From Calliopum simillimum (lineage: Eukaryota > Arthropoda > Insecta > Diptera > Lauxaniidae): DNA of 64,000 nt. Below the pieces are notes generated by a model. That model was not told where the DNA came from. It searched no databases and saw nothing but the letters and a program-made list of their open reading frames with translations. The position numbers and the translations under genes were made by a program. Position 1 is the stretch's first letter. Every line of letters begins with the position of its first letter. Location of the stretch: NCBI GenBank assembly GCA_951812925.1, contig OX638370.1, positions 41,605,948 to 41,669,947 of the forward strand. The letters are read 5' to 3'. Below, piece after piece: positions 52,758-62,760 of the stretch.

Positions 52758-53972
52758 TGTATGTATTCTCCTTTAACTCCTAGAAGGAGCATAGGGCCAA
52801 TATGAAATCTCACCATTCGTTGCAATCCCTTGCGATGACTTTGATCTCTTGCCACGACTTTCCCGATTTTTGGATTTCCTTTTCCAGCAACCTTTTACAG
52901 TTGGTTTTGTGTCTACCACGTGCTCTACTGCCTTTTGGATTCCACTCAAGAGCCTGGCGACAAACTTCGCTGTTTGGTTTCCGCAGAGTGTGACTAATCC
53001 ATCCCCATTTGCGCAGCTTGACCTCGTTTGCTATAGCCCTCTGATTACATTTTTGATGTAGCTCGGCATTTGATATAGTGCGAGGCTACCAAATCTTTAG
53101 TATTCACCTTAAGCATTTGTTGACGAATACTTGCAGCTTGTTCGTTAGTTGTTCAGTAACAAGCCATGTTTCGCACCCATATAACAAAATCGATTTCACA
53201 TTCGAAACAAAAATGCGCACTTTCGGTTTAGAGGATATAACGGAAGAAGACCATATTTTGTTCAGTTGAGCAAACGCGCCTTTTGCTTTTGCTATTCTTG
53301 AGTTGATATCCTCTTTTGCTCCACCATCCATGGAGATAATGCTGCCTAAATACATGAAGCTATCGACGTTTCGATGTCATCACTGCCAGCTCTAAACGTG
53401 ATGTCATCCCTGTTTGCGTTTAACTTCATGCTTTTAGTCTTGAATACGTTGATTTTTAGGCCGGCCTTTTGTGATTCCAAGACAAGGTCTTCAATTTTGG
53501 TTTGCTTATCTGAATGTTTGGACAATAAGAGGCAGATGTCGTCAGCGCAGTCGAGATCTTCCATATGTTCGGTAAAGTTCCATTGGATACCCCTTTTGGC
53601 TTTATTAAGAGCTTTATCTAGGATATCATCAAGAACGATAAGGAAGAGTGATGGTGATAGTAGACACCCCTGCCGTACTCCTGAATTAGAGGTGAATGTC
53701 GGTGACAACAACCCGTTGTGTAACACACTGCATTTAAGTTTATGGTCTTTGCGGCAGACGCTGTCGAAGGCAGTGCTATAGTCTACGAAGACAAGTTGAA
53801 GTGCAGCACGCCACTCGCATGATTGTTCGACAATTATTCTGAGAGTGTTGATTTGATCCACGCATGATCGGTTTCGCCGGAATCCTGATTGCTACTTTCG
53901 GATGGCCGAATCAAGTTTTTCGTTTACCCTGTTCAGAAGCACTTTAGTCAATACTTTTGATGGTACTGAGAG
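52758..53972 (-). mobile_element. RTE-type LINE, 3' 1.2 kb with broken reverse transcriptase
   Basis: On the minus strand from about 53972: VPSKVLTKVLLNRVNEKL, then GFRRNRSCVDQINTLRIIVE, FVDYSTAFDSVCRK, SGVRQGCLLSPSLFLIVLDD, the catalytic box as CADD (CADDICLLL, usually YADD), GLKINVFKTKSMKLN, then after a frameshift near 53350 YLGSIISMDGGAKEDINSRI and ILLYGCETWLV, and finally the basic C-terminus with GKSWQEIKVIARDRNEW. The 3' end is GGAGTTAAAGGAGAATACAT plus a CATA/A tail. The endonuclease domain is missing by 5' truncation. Frames are 53861-53346 and 53355-53104. Tyr to Cys at the active site and the frameshift make it inactive. Confidence 0.88.
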
Positions 53973-54992
53973 CAAGCATTTTTTTTAGATGGGTATTAAA
54001 TTTTGAACTTTGAGCTGTTATATTAAGTATTATGATAATGAACGGGTTTTTAGAATATCGTTGACGTTTAACGATTCTAAAGAATAATAATTTATGTTTT
54101 ACAAAGATTTCTCATTTCATACTGAAAGTGTAAAAATTACAAAACCAAGATTAATAAAAGTGTTTTGTGTAAGCGTCAATGCATTTGTTACAATATGTTG
54201 TGGGTAATCAATCATTAAAGTTAGTTTCTATTTCCGTACTTTAATTCAACCTAATTGATGAAGCCTCTATTCCGACCAAATTAATAGAGTTGCATCAAAT
54301 TGAACTTAACTGTAGAATCGTACACGGAATGTGATGTAGCAGTAAAAAATCAAATTTAAAAAAGTCCATTCAGATTTACCGAAATTTAAGAAAACGCCAC
54401 TCGGAACTCGTGTAGGGTTCATATTTTTAAGACTCGTTTTCAACTATATTAAGTGGAGTTTCATGAAATTTAACTAAATTATGGAAAAGCTCAAGAAATT
54501 TAGTTGAAAACATTGTTTAAAAATATGACATTCGTTCACTTTCTAACAACTGACGTAAATTAAAAAGGAAAGCATTAAATTTTTTTTATAAAATTTTCAA
54601 TAAATAAATTTAAATGTTCGGGCAATGGATAAAGGTTAAACCTAAATCAATAAAGCTTAATTTTGCCAAACTTACAAATTTACTCTCAATAATCCCTTAA
54701 ATCAATTTCTTCAAGAAAATTCAAAGTTTATTTTTTAAAAATTTCTCAAAATTGTGACAAACTCAGTACAATGCTTTATAATATACCTATATAGGGTGTT
54801 ATCGATAAGGTTACGAATCTTCTGGAAGGTGATAGACTCCCCAGAAGTGGGAGGTTTCGTCATTTATTTTAACTATGGCTTTTTGATCACAGTTTTGAAA
54901 ATAGCGAACATATCGAATTTTTGGTAATTTACAAAAGATGCAAACATATTCTTGCAAATAACATGCACAATTGCATTTGGAAGATATACTTA
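53973..54992. other. Intergenic stretch, nothing identified
   Basis: AT-rich sequence without recognisable genes, elements or tandem repeats. Confidence 0.35.
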
Positions 54993-55277
54993 CCCAATGT
55001 GCACAAAAACGGATAAGGATCCGTTTCGAACCCGTTACGAGTTCATAAAGGTATAAAAAACGTAATCCGCGGTAACGGATTCATTTCGAACCCGTAACGT
55101 ACATCAAAAACGAATTCAAAACGCTTCGTTTGGATAAAAAAATAAATAAAAAGAAAAAAATTATCGATCCGCCTATGGTAGAACTCGAACCCGGGTAATT
55201 CCGGAGTGCGGGCCCGTTTTGAGTTCAAAACGTATGTAAAAACGAATTCAAAACGGATTTGCTTTTAAATATGTTAA

Positions 55278-55384
55278 CCCAGTGTGCCAGATGGTTTATG
55301 TCTCCGCTTTTTTACCCGTTAAGGATCCGTTACTGATCCGTAACGGATAAAAAAGTGAAGATTTGAACCGTCTGGCACACTGGG
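55278..55384. mobile_element. Small X-type MITE nested in element X
   Basis: CCCAGTGTGCCAGATGGTTT and inverse of CCCAGTGTGCCAGACGGTTC. The sister element at about 47920 reads GCATTAACATATTTAAAAGC at the matching place, so the empty site is known; AA is the only duplicated flank. Confidence 0.85.
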
Positions 55385-55814
55385 AATGCTGTATATTTAC
55401 AGAAAAAAACCGTTTAGCAATTAAAAAATAATTAAAAGAAATAAAAGGAAGAAAAATAAAGGGTAAAAATCCACCTGTGGCGTGATACGAACCTGGGCAA
55501 ATCCGTTTCGAGTCCGTAAATACTTTAAATACGAACTCAAAACGGATTTGCTTTAATTAATTTTAATGATGATAAAAAAATATTTTTGATTTGTTTTTTT
55601 TTATCTTTTTATTTTATTGCGTATGATTTTTTGTAAACTTTTCAAACTCTGTTTGAAGAAATGTTTTTGATTCCAAATTTGAGTATATAACATTTTTTAT
55701 CAAAAGAAGGAAAGAAAAAGAACACAGAATACTTATAAAAAAAAAAAAGAAATTTGTTTAATATACAAACTTTAAATCTCTACATCAACTAAGTCTACAT
55801 CAGATAAATCAACA

Positions 55815-55905
55815 CCATATCGCTCAATAGCCTAGTTGTCTAACGTCTCGTGCATGAAAGAGTAGAATTCCGGGAGCCTGAGTTCGCCTCCCGGCCGGGC
55901 TAGTA
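55815..55905 (+). other. tRNA-like segment, second copy
   Basis: ATAGCCTAGTTGTCTAACGT (A-box-like) and GCCTGAGTTCGCCTCCCGG (B-box-like) are in the same arrangement as 46695-46785, with the CCGGGAG/CTCCCGG stem conserved. Conservation of stem pairing between two diverged copies is notable but could reflect short divergence. Confidence 0.5.
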
Positions 55906-56299
55906 ATTTTTTTTGTTATTTTGTTTTTTTTTTAATTAAAAATAAGCGCTTCACCCTTTTTTTTTATAAGCAGCATTAAGATTATTTAAAGCAAATCCCT
56001 TTTGAATTCGTTTTTGATGTACGTTACAGGTTCGAAACGGATCCATAAAAGTAGAAAAAACGATTCGTTTTTTTTTTAGGAATCCTTCCCGCAAACGGAT
56101 CAGTAACGGATACGTAACGGATTCCGTAACGGATAAAAATAACGAAATTATGAACCCGTTACGGATCCGAAACGAGTCCGTTTGGCACACTGGGTAAGTA
56201 CTTTTTTGTTAGAGTGTTGAAACCTCTCCCCTACTTTGTATTCATTCATTTCAAACCTTTCACCCTGAATTCTTTTTTCCACCCATAAACGCTGTCGGG

Positions 56300-57010
56300 T
56301 ATTTCGATCCATATATTCTGTAAGCGCCAATTGAATTGATTTATCTCAAGAGGTTTTATGTTCTTCATTCTGTCCGTCATAAAGCCCCATATATAATAAA
56401 TTCAGATCCAGGGAAATGGCGGTCGTTCATCTGACGTTATGGAACAAGGAAGTTTTGCTTTGCACCAGTTGTAAACACTTTAAGCCTAGTGCGCTGGAGC
56501 TGAGTCTTGTTAGAAGCAAAATAGTTCATTACCAAATAACGGCGTGGTCTATAGCAACACATACTTTTCAAAACCTTTTCCAAATAGTAACTCGCGGTTA
56601 TTTTGACGCCTTTTTCTATAAAGAGAAGAGAAAGTTTGCTTTTTCTAAAATCGACCTCCATACCATAACGGATGTTGCATTTTGAGAACTTTCAACTGCC
56701 CCTACTTGGGAATAACGGCCTTATTAATTGTATACTAGCGATCATTTTTGGCGTTGTGGAGGTATTGATTGCATCAGCATTCATTTCTCCTCAGAAAAAA
56801 TTATCTTGCAACTTGCGTGCCGCCGAAGGAGTTCCTCACTTCTCTTCCTTTTTATTGTTGTTTGGTGCTCTGAAAGGCTGTGAATTCACATTTTCTTGAA
56901 TGCATTCATCTTTCGATTTTTTTTTATATTGCGTTTTTCATGGTTTAATGGCACACACCCATCTCTTTGGCGATTTTCGTTGCCGATATAGCGCAATTTC
57001 GACGTATTCA
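56300..57010 (-). pseudogene. Tc1-type transposase relic
   Basis: On the minus strand, fragments in three frames follow the order of a Tc1-like transposase: ISATKIAKEMGVCH (helix-turn-helix, about 56990-56945), a basic linker around 56830, YYLEKVLKS (about 56580), DSAPAH and VYNWCKAKLP (second catalytic Asp region, about 56495-56460), then ITSDERPPF and IWGFMTDRMKNIKPL (C-terminal region, about 56440-56360). Stops and frameshifts are numerous. The third catalytic residue region SPDLNPLDY has decayed. It may continue into LALTEYMDRNTRQRLW at 56330-56285. Confidence 0.7.
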
Positions 57011-57018
57011 ATCGAATA

Positions 57019-57242
57019 GAGTAGAACGGGGCAATGTCGTGCATTCAACTTTGACATGCTCGTAAGGCCGTACATCTCAAGCGAATGCGACGAGTAAGCA
57101 TCCGATCGAAAGATAATTTTATTGGTTACATTCATGTGTAACAACATTTGTGTAGCGAGAAATTGTGTTTGTGTAAGTGAAGAAAAAAAAAATGTGCACG
57201 ACATTACCCCCCTCAAAATTTGTGGGGTAATGTCGTGCATTG
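57019..57242. mobile_element. MITE family Y, incomplete copy
   Basis: Starts GAGTAGAACGGGGCAATGTC after TA (57017-57018), and is nearly identical to 57372-57540 for about 175 bp, with an extra poly-A run at 57184. It ends in a local hairpin of GTGCACGACATTACCCC and GGGGTAATGTCGTGCA (57195-57240). The proper right end is missing. It lies at the 5' edge of the Tc1-type relic. Confidence 0.7.
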
Positions 57243-57371
57243 TTTTCCGAGTATAATAAAGGTACCAAAATGTGTGAGAAATGATAGGTAGTGGTTCTAT
57301 TAGTGGAGATTTAGCATTATCATGTATTTATTCATTATTATACAAGTGTGAAGTACATAATATGTTGTGTA

Positions 57372-57917
57372 GAGTAGAACGGGGCAATGTCGTGCACTCA
57401 ACTTTGACATGCTCGTAAGGCCGTACATCTCAAGCGAATGCGACGAGTAAGCATCCGATCGAAAGATAATTTCATTGGTTACATTCATGTGTAACAACAT
57501 TTGTGTAGCGAGAAATTGTGTTTGTGTAAGTGAATGTGCACGACATTACCCCAATGGTCGTTTTAAGGGTCAACTTCGATAACTCGGTGAAGCCCAAAAT
57601 TTTTTTCGAAAACCAAATACTTCTTTTCTTTGGCAGGATATTTCATTTCAGAAAACACTTACCTGGTATATTTTCCCGGGAGGAAAATTATTTTTCTGGC
57701 CCGATAAAAAAACACTTTTATCGTCCCGAAAGCGTGCGTTTTGAAAAAAAGGTTACTCTGTAGAGACGAACTGGTGAAAATTGCTAGTATTATATGCATA
57801 AGCTCAGTAGGTCAGCAGGTCCCTACCTTACGAACAGTTGGTAAATCATTCAATTCTTTGTGCTAAAACAGCCAGTGCACGACATTACCCCCTGCACGAC
57901 ATTACCCCGTTCTACTC
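57372..57917. mobile_element. MITE family Y, complete copy, 546 bp
   Basis: Ends GAGTAGAACGGGGCAATGTC and its inverse (GAGTAGAACGGGGTAATGTC on the complement), with TA at 57370-57371 and 57918-57919. GTGCACGACATTACCCC also occurs internally (57537-57553) and twice at the right end. TA duplication suggests Tc1/mariner mobilisation, possibly by relatives of the adjacent transposase relic. The mirrored small frames on its minus strand are by-products of the duplicated 175 bp. Confidence 0.8.
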
Positions 57918-57919
57918 TA

Positions 57920-59394
57920 CTTATTTCACCAGTTCTGGAGATATTACGGAACTTCTGCGACCGGTCTTTTTCGAAATTTTAAAGCTAACAGTTTTCTTAA
58001 ATCATACTATGATACGAAAAACAAAATTTTATTGACATTAATATAATTTAACCCGTTAACGATGTTACTTGAAACTTTCAAATGTTATTTTGCTACAAGT
58101 ACTCGTTTAGAGTAAATGCTTCTCAATTTTTTCGCAATAAAGATTACTTTACCAAACTAGTCTCTTATTAACACTGTTGCCTCAAAGGACAAACCACAAA
58201 ATATTCTTTGAACCGGGAGTTGTTGGGAACGGCACTGTAACGCCTTGAAATATAGTAACAGTTATTCGTTGCAACGCTGTAAATTTTTTAATTTTTTTTT
58301 TGCGCTAAACTTGAAATCAGTGAAAAAACGAAGAACGCAAGTGCCACGCCTACTTGACGTATACCGCCAATTTTGGTGAAAAGTACTCTTTTCATAAAAT
58401 GGTTAATCCTTCTAGCTAATTCCAAAGAGGAGTTATGACTAAATTCCAGCTAGATTGGCCTTTCGGACCACTGCGATGCGCGCCCTGCATGCGGCACCCT
58501 TTAGCTAGCGGTGCCTTTAAGCGGATTGTTATTGAAAAGTATTTTTTTCTGAACTCAAATTAGAAAACTCGTATTATAAACGTACTAACGAATTAAAGTT
58601 AATTTAACGAAAATTATGAAACAAACTATTAAAGGGTATGTTAATATGACCTTTTTTATACTAAGGAAATTGAAAATTTCAACTTAAGTGGTCCATAACT
58701 CAGCGAAATCCTTTTAAGTTTTATAAACAAAATATATTTTAAGAAATCTCAAACAAAAAAAGTTTTCTCTAATACACTAGGGTGACCCAAGAAATTTAAA
58801 ATTTTTTTTTAAACAAGTCCGAAAATCAGTTTTAATCCTATAACTCACACAGGGTGCATTTTAGACCCCCCAGTTGCAATTTTTTGTTATTCTAGACCAC
58901 TTCTATCATCTCCCAGTAGGTTGGTTACCTTATGCTACGTATATATATTCTGTATTGAGTAAAATTAAGTTTCAAATTAAATGCAAGCATTTTCGTATTA
59001 AAACCAAAACTGCTTATGTTGCTTTTTTTTTCTTCTTAAAGATCGAAATATTTTGTCTTTAAAACAATATTTCTTGCATAATTGTATGCACCAAGAAACT
59101 CATGGCAAAGAGTTTTACCTGCATTTTATGCTTTGCTGTTTTTTATTAGTCGCACTCACTTGTATGCGAATAATTTATGAGATTAAATCGTTGCTTGCAT
59201 AATTTAAGGCGCTGAAAAAAATTAAAGGCGCAAAACTTATGCAACAGCAGCTGCTCAGCATTATGGAGGCATTTACATTGCAAATTGTTTGCATTTTTTT
59301 AGGGAATGGAAAGTAAATATTTGAAAAATATTACACAATATCTATTTCACAATTTAAAGTCTTAAAGAAATGATACTAAGTTTAAAAAAATTTT
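57920..59394. other. Intergenic stretch, nothing identified
   Basis: One weak GTGCCACGCC motif at 58341 recalls the GGCGTGGCAC monomers. Otherwise no gene or element could be supported. Confidence 0.35.
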
Positions 59395-60085
59395 TTTCAC
59401 ATTTTTTGAACTTAGAAATACTTCTGAATTTTTTTATAAGAACCTAATTAAATTTTTTTTAAAAGTACTTTAAGGCATAATTTATAAGCTTTAAAATAAT
59501 GTATGACTCAAGATGGGATTCGGTCGCTAGATGACCCTTTGTTTACACAAGAGGAAGGCATCTCACGAAAAAAGTGTACTAGGGATAAAATGCTTAGAAT
59601 CATCCAATAAATACGTATAAAATTTTTGGGAACTTTTGTGTGTTCCTTATAGACTCCCAAAACGGCTGGACCGATCGCCGTGAAAATTTATATATGAAGC
59701 AAAACACGCCAAGTGTAATAGCTAAAAGTTTTTTGCCTCCGATTTCGCTCAAATTTGGCAATATGGTAGTCGCGGTGTGCAAAAAGCGTTTTATGCTTAG
59801 GACACTTTTTTCGTAAGATGCTTTCCTCTTGAGTAAATAAAGAGTTCTGCCTGCTGCGCGCGTTGAAAAGCCAAAAACTCTCATCTAGCGACCGAATACC
59901 ATCTTAAGTCATACATCATTTTAAAGTTTATAAATTATGCTTTAATTTAAAGTACTTTTAAAAAAAAAAATCAAAAGTATTTTTAGGTGTAAAAAATTTT
60001 GGTGAAAAACTACTACATTGCCAAATTTGAGCAAATTCGGAGACAAAAATATGTTCAGCTGGTACGCTTGGCGTGTTTTGTTTCA
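59395..60085. repeat. Foldback family A, inverted pair
   Basis: 59400-59600 carries the family in reverse (AATTTATAAGCTTTAAAATA, CACAAGAGGAAGGCATCTCA, CATAAAATGCTTAGAATCAT) and 59790-60010 carries it forward (GTAAGATGCTTTCCTCTTGA, CATTTTAAAGTTTATAAATT). CGATTTCGCTCAAATTTGGC lies between at 59741 and is echoed inverted at 60017. About 0.7 kb in all, a shortened relative of 18815-20800. Confidence 0.7.
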
Positions 60086-61250
60086 TATATAGATTTACTT
60101 AATTTAGGTTAATTTCTATGGAATCGCTCACATACTTTAATCAACTCAAAATTGTAATTCAACAAAATTAATAGGAGTCACTTAAAAAATGTATGGTTAT
60201 TCCAATCATTTCTTTTTACTTTTTTTAATAAAGTTGATTCAAATGCAGCTTCTTACACAATAATTTCCTTATGATTTAAGAACTTTCTTATGCAATCACC
60301 CTGTGTTGAATCATTTAATAATTTTAACACTAACAAATTTGATTTAGTAATCATTTAAATAGCTCTCTTTAAATTTCTTACAGAAAAACATAATCCAAAA
60401 ACTTTATTCCATGTAATACTTACAATTAAACACATTATTAAATGTACATACATAATGTTCTCTTGCATAATTGAAAGTCTTTTAATGAAAATATATAATT
60501 CATAGTATATGTCTGGCAAAATAAGCCACTTGCATGAGTGTTTGTGCATATTTTAAGATTGTACTGAACTTAGTTAAATTGTAATTCTATGATAAGAACA
60601 TACAAAATTTTTCACATTAAATACAAAATCAGGAATTCAAAAGCATCTTAAAGAACCTAATCCGCCGAAATTGTTCGAAATTTATCATAAATTATATGTC
60701 GCATGAATAATCTTTAATCGATAAGATAATGCATTTATATTGCACTCCATGGGTTTGATGGATTTAAAATAATATGAACAGTTGAAGGGTTTGATTTTGT
60801 ATGAACCAAAAAAAAAGCAATGAAAAATTATAAAATATCTCAAAAAATTCTAAAAAAATTCACACGTATTTTTTGCACAATTCTAAGCATTTTTTGCCAT
60901 GTACACTTTTTTCATTAGATGCTTTTCTTTAAAGAAAAAAATCGTTTTTCGACCGCGTAATTGAAAAACGTAAAGAATCGATTTTGCGACGCCAATATTA
61001 TCTATACCCTCAAAAAAAAAAATTTAGTTTTTAAAAGCCAAAATTTTTGTAAGGACATAGCCTTTATTTGTAATAAAAAAAAAGTTATGACATAAAAACA
61101 TGCTTTTTATTTGAAATTGGCCTTCAGTAAAATCAAAAGTGTTTCATTGGTTTTTTTCGGTATGAAAAAAAAATTATGCCGATATCGGTTTTAAGAGACC
61201 TTCAAATTTCTGAGTTGGTTTCAGGATGAGTCTAAACTCCGACCATATAT
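60086..61250. other. Intergenic stretch with a family A fragment
   Basis: 60840-60985 (ATTCACACGTATTTTTTGCA, AGATGCTTTTCTTTAA) is a diverged family A piece. The rest shows no gene or element. Confidence 0.4.
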
Positions 61251-61254
61251 AATG

Positions 61255-61995
61255 AACAGCCAAATAACATCGGGGAAAGCCATGGAAAGAGATAAAAATT
61301 AGGGGTCTGCACAAGACATCTTGAAATAAAGTGTACTTTTTTTTTCACCCACATTTTACACCGAACTGATGCATTTGATCTAAAAAATTCAAGATTCAAA
61401 TCATCATGTACACTGATTTCATTTTGGCACTATTTACATTGTCTTGTTTTATCAGTGTGAAAAATAAACTTGGTTCTAAAAAATACTTCAGTGAACTCTA
61501 TTTTATAAAAACAAATACTTCAGGTCACTGTAAAACGTGCGAGTAGAGAAACCAGAATAAAATTTATGATATGGTAACACTTGCAGAATTGTAGTAGCTT
61601 TCATGCATTTTCGCGAGAGAGAGAGAGCGTAAACAAAAAAGAGGCACAAGAAGAGAGCGATATACTACTCTTACCACACACTTAGCATTTAGTAGTATGC
61701 ACTACTACTATAGTATGCAATTAAAATAACTGAAACAAATCAAACAAGACAAATTAGCACAGTATTTGTTTATTTTCTTTCAAATTCTAGTTCTGTCAAG
61801 ACATTTACACTCGACACTGAACTGAAGCATTTGATAAATAAAAAACGGGTACAAAATATAACGTATCTTGAAACAAAATGTCTTAAAACGCAAACAAGAT
61901 GTCTTGTGCAGACCCCTAATAAAAATCATCGCATGAGATTAAGATGTTTAATTTTTAACCTTACTTGCTCCTAGGCATTAAAAGAATATACCAAT
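61255..61995 (+). mobile_element. RTE 3'-end relic split by a hAT insertion
   Basis: Left part ATCGGGGAAAGCCATGGAAA-GAGATAAAAAT (to 61299) and right part ATCATCGCATGAGATTAAG, then CTCCTAGGCATTAAAAGAAT (61925-61985), together align with GGGAAAGTCGTGGCAAGAGA-TTAAAGTCATCGCAAGGGAT and CTCCTAGGAGTTAAAGGAGA of the fragment at 35694. The relic is diverged, so older than the insertion within it. Confidence 0.75.
61300..61918. mobile_element. Non-autonomous hAT element, 619 bp
   Basis: Perfect 24-bp terminal inverted repeats starting TAGGGGTCTGCACAAGACAT (61300-61323 and 61895-61918). ATAAAAAT flanks both sides (61292-61299 and 61919-61926), the 8-bp duplication of the hAT superfamily, and TAGGG is a usual hAT end. 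No transposase is encoded. A GAGA tract lies at 61614-61627. Perfect ends point to recent movement. Confidence 0.92.
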
Positions 61996-62264
61996 ACGTT
62001 CCGTTGAGTTTCGATATTTTTGGTTTTGCAATCTATAGTTTCAAAGAACTTAAAAAACGTACTTTATATCGGTGCTCACGGTGGTTTTTAAAAAATTTTA
62101 ATTTTTTGAAATACCACCAGCGATTTTTTTCAGGGATAATGTTGGGGGACCCTTCTAGTGTCAAAATCCGCGAACGGCGAAATCGAATGTCCAGCCGTTT
62201 TTTTTTTTTCGACATTTTAATTTTTTAACGATTTTTCGGGTATGTCTCGGTGCTTATATGCATA

Positions 62265-62760
62265 TTATGTACACATATATGAAGCACTCCACGCCAAGTG
62301 TACCAACAAAAAAAATGTTTTTCTCCGATTTCGCTCAAATTTGGCAATATGGTAGATCCGGTGTGCAAGAATAACAATCCGGGAGGATTTGGTCCTAATA
62401 CCATTTGTTGTTAAAATACGGGGTGTTGAAGATGGCGTTTTTAGTCATTTTCATGAAAAGGGTGTTTTTTAAAAAATTTATAGCTTACACTAAAATTTGT
62501 ATATTGATAAATCTATGTTAATGGTCCCATTTACTTGAAGTGTTCTTTTTATAAAAAAATATTTCTTGGTGAAAAAAATGTTTTTTCACCAAAATTTTTT
62601 ACACTTAAAAATACTTTTGAATTTTTTTTAAAAAAGCCCCCTTAGATTTTTTTAAAAGTACTTTAAATTAAAGCACAATTTATAAGCTTTAAAATGATGT
62701 ATGACTCAAGACGGGATTCGGACGGTACATGGGAGTTTTTGGCTTTTGAACGACAGTGGC
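62265..62760. repeat. Foldback family A, single arm
   Basis: Contains CGATTTCGCTCAAATTTGGC, ATACCATTTGTTGTTAAAAT, GGCGTTTTTAGTCATTTTCA, AAATTTTTTACACTTAAAAA and ACTCAAGACGGGATTCGGAC in the same order as 19925-20245. No inverted partner is adjacent. Confidence 0.7.

Larger units (their letters stand above)
54993..56194 (-). mobile_element. TA-flanked element X, sister copy with nested small X
   Basis: Inverted relative to 46423-48197. Ends CCCAATGTGC (54993) and GGCACACTGGG (56194), TA at 54991-54992 and 56195-56196. It carries the same GGATCCG/CCGTTACGG-rich ends and three tRNA B-box-like patches (CTCGAACCC near 55186, ACGAACCTGGGC near 55487, and the segment at 55815-55905). A small X MITE (55278-55384) is nested in it. 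It lacks the DINE-1-like insertion of its sister. No protein. Confidence 0.82.

Noticed and set aside
56938..57500. Two related minus-strand proteins of 100 and 66 codons
   Set aside because: Their shared part is the duplicated 175 bp of MITE family Y in antisense.
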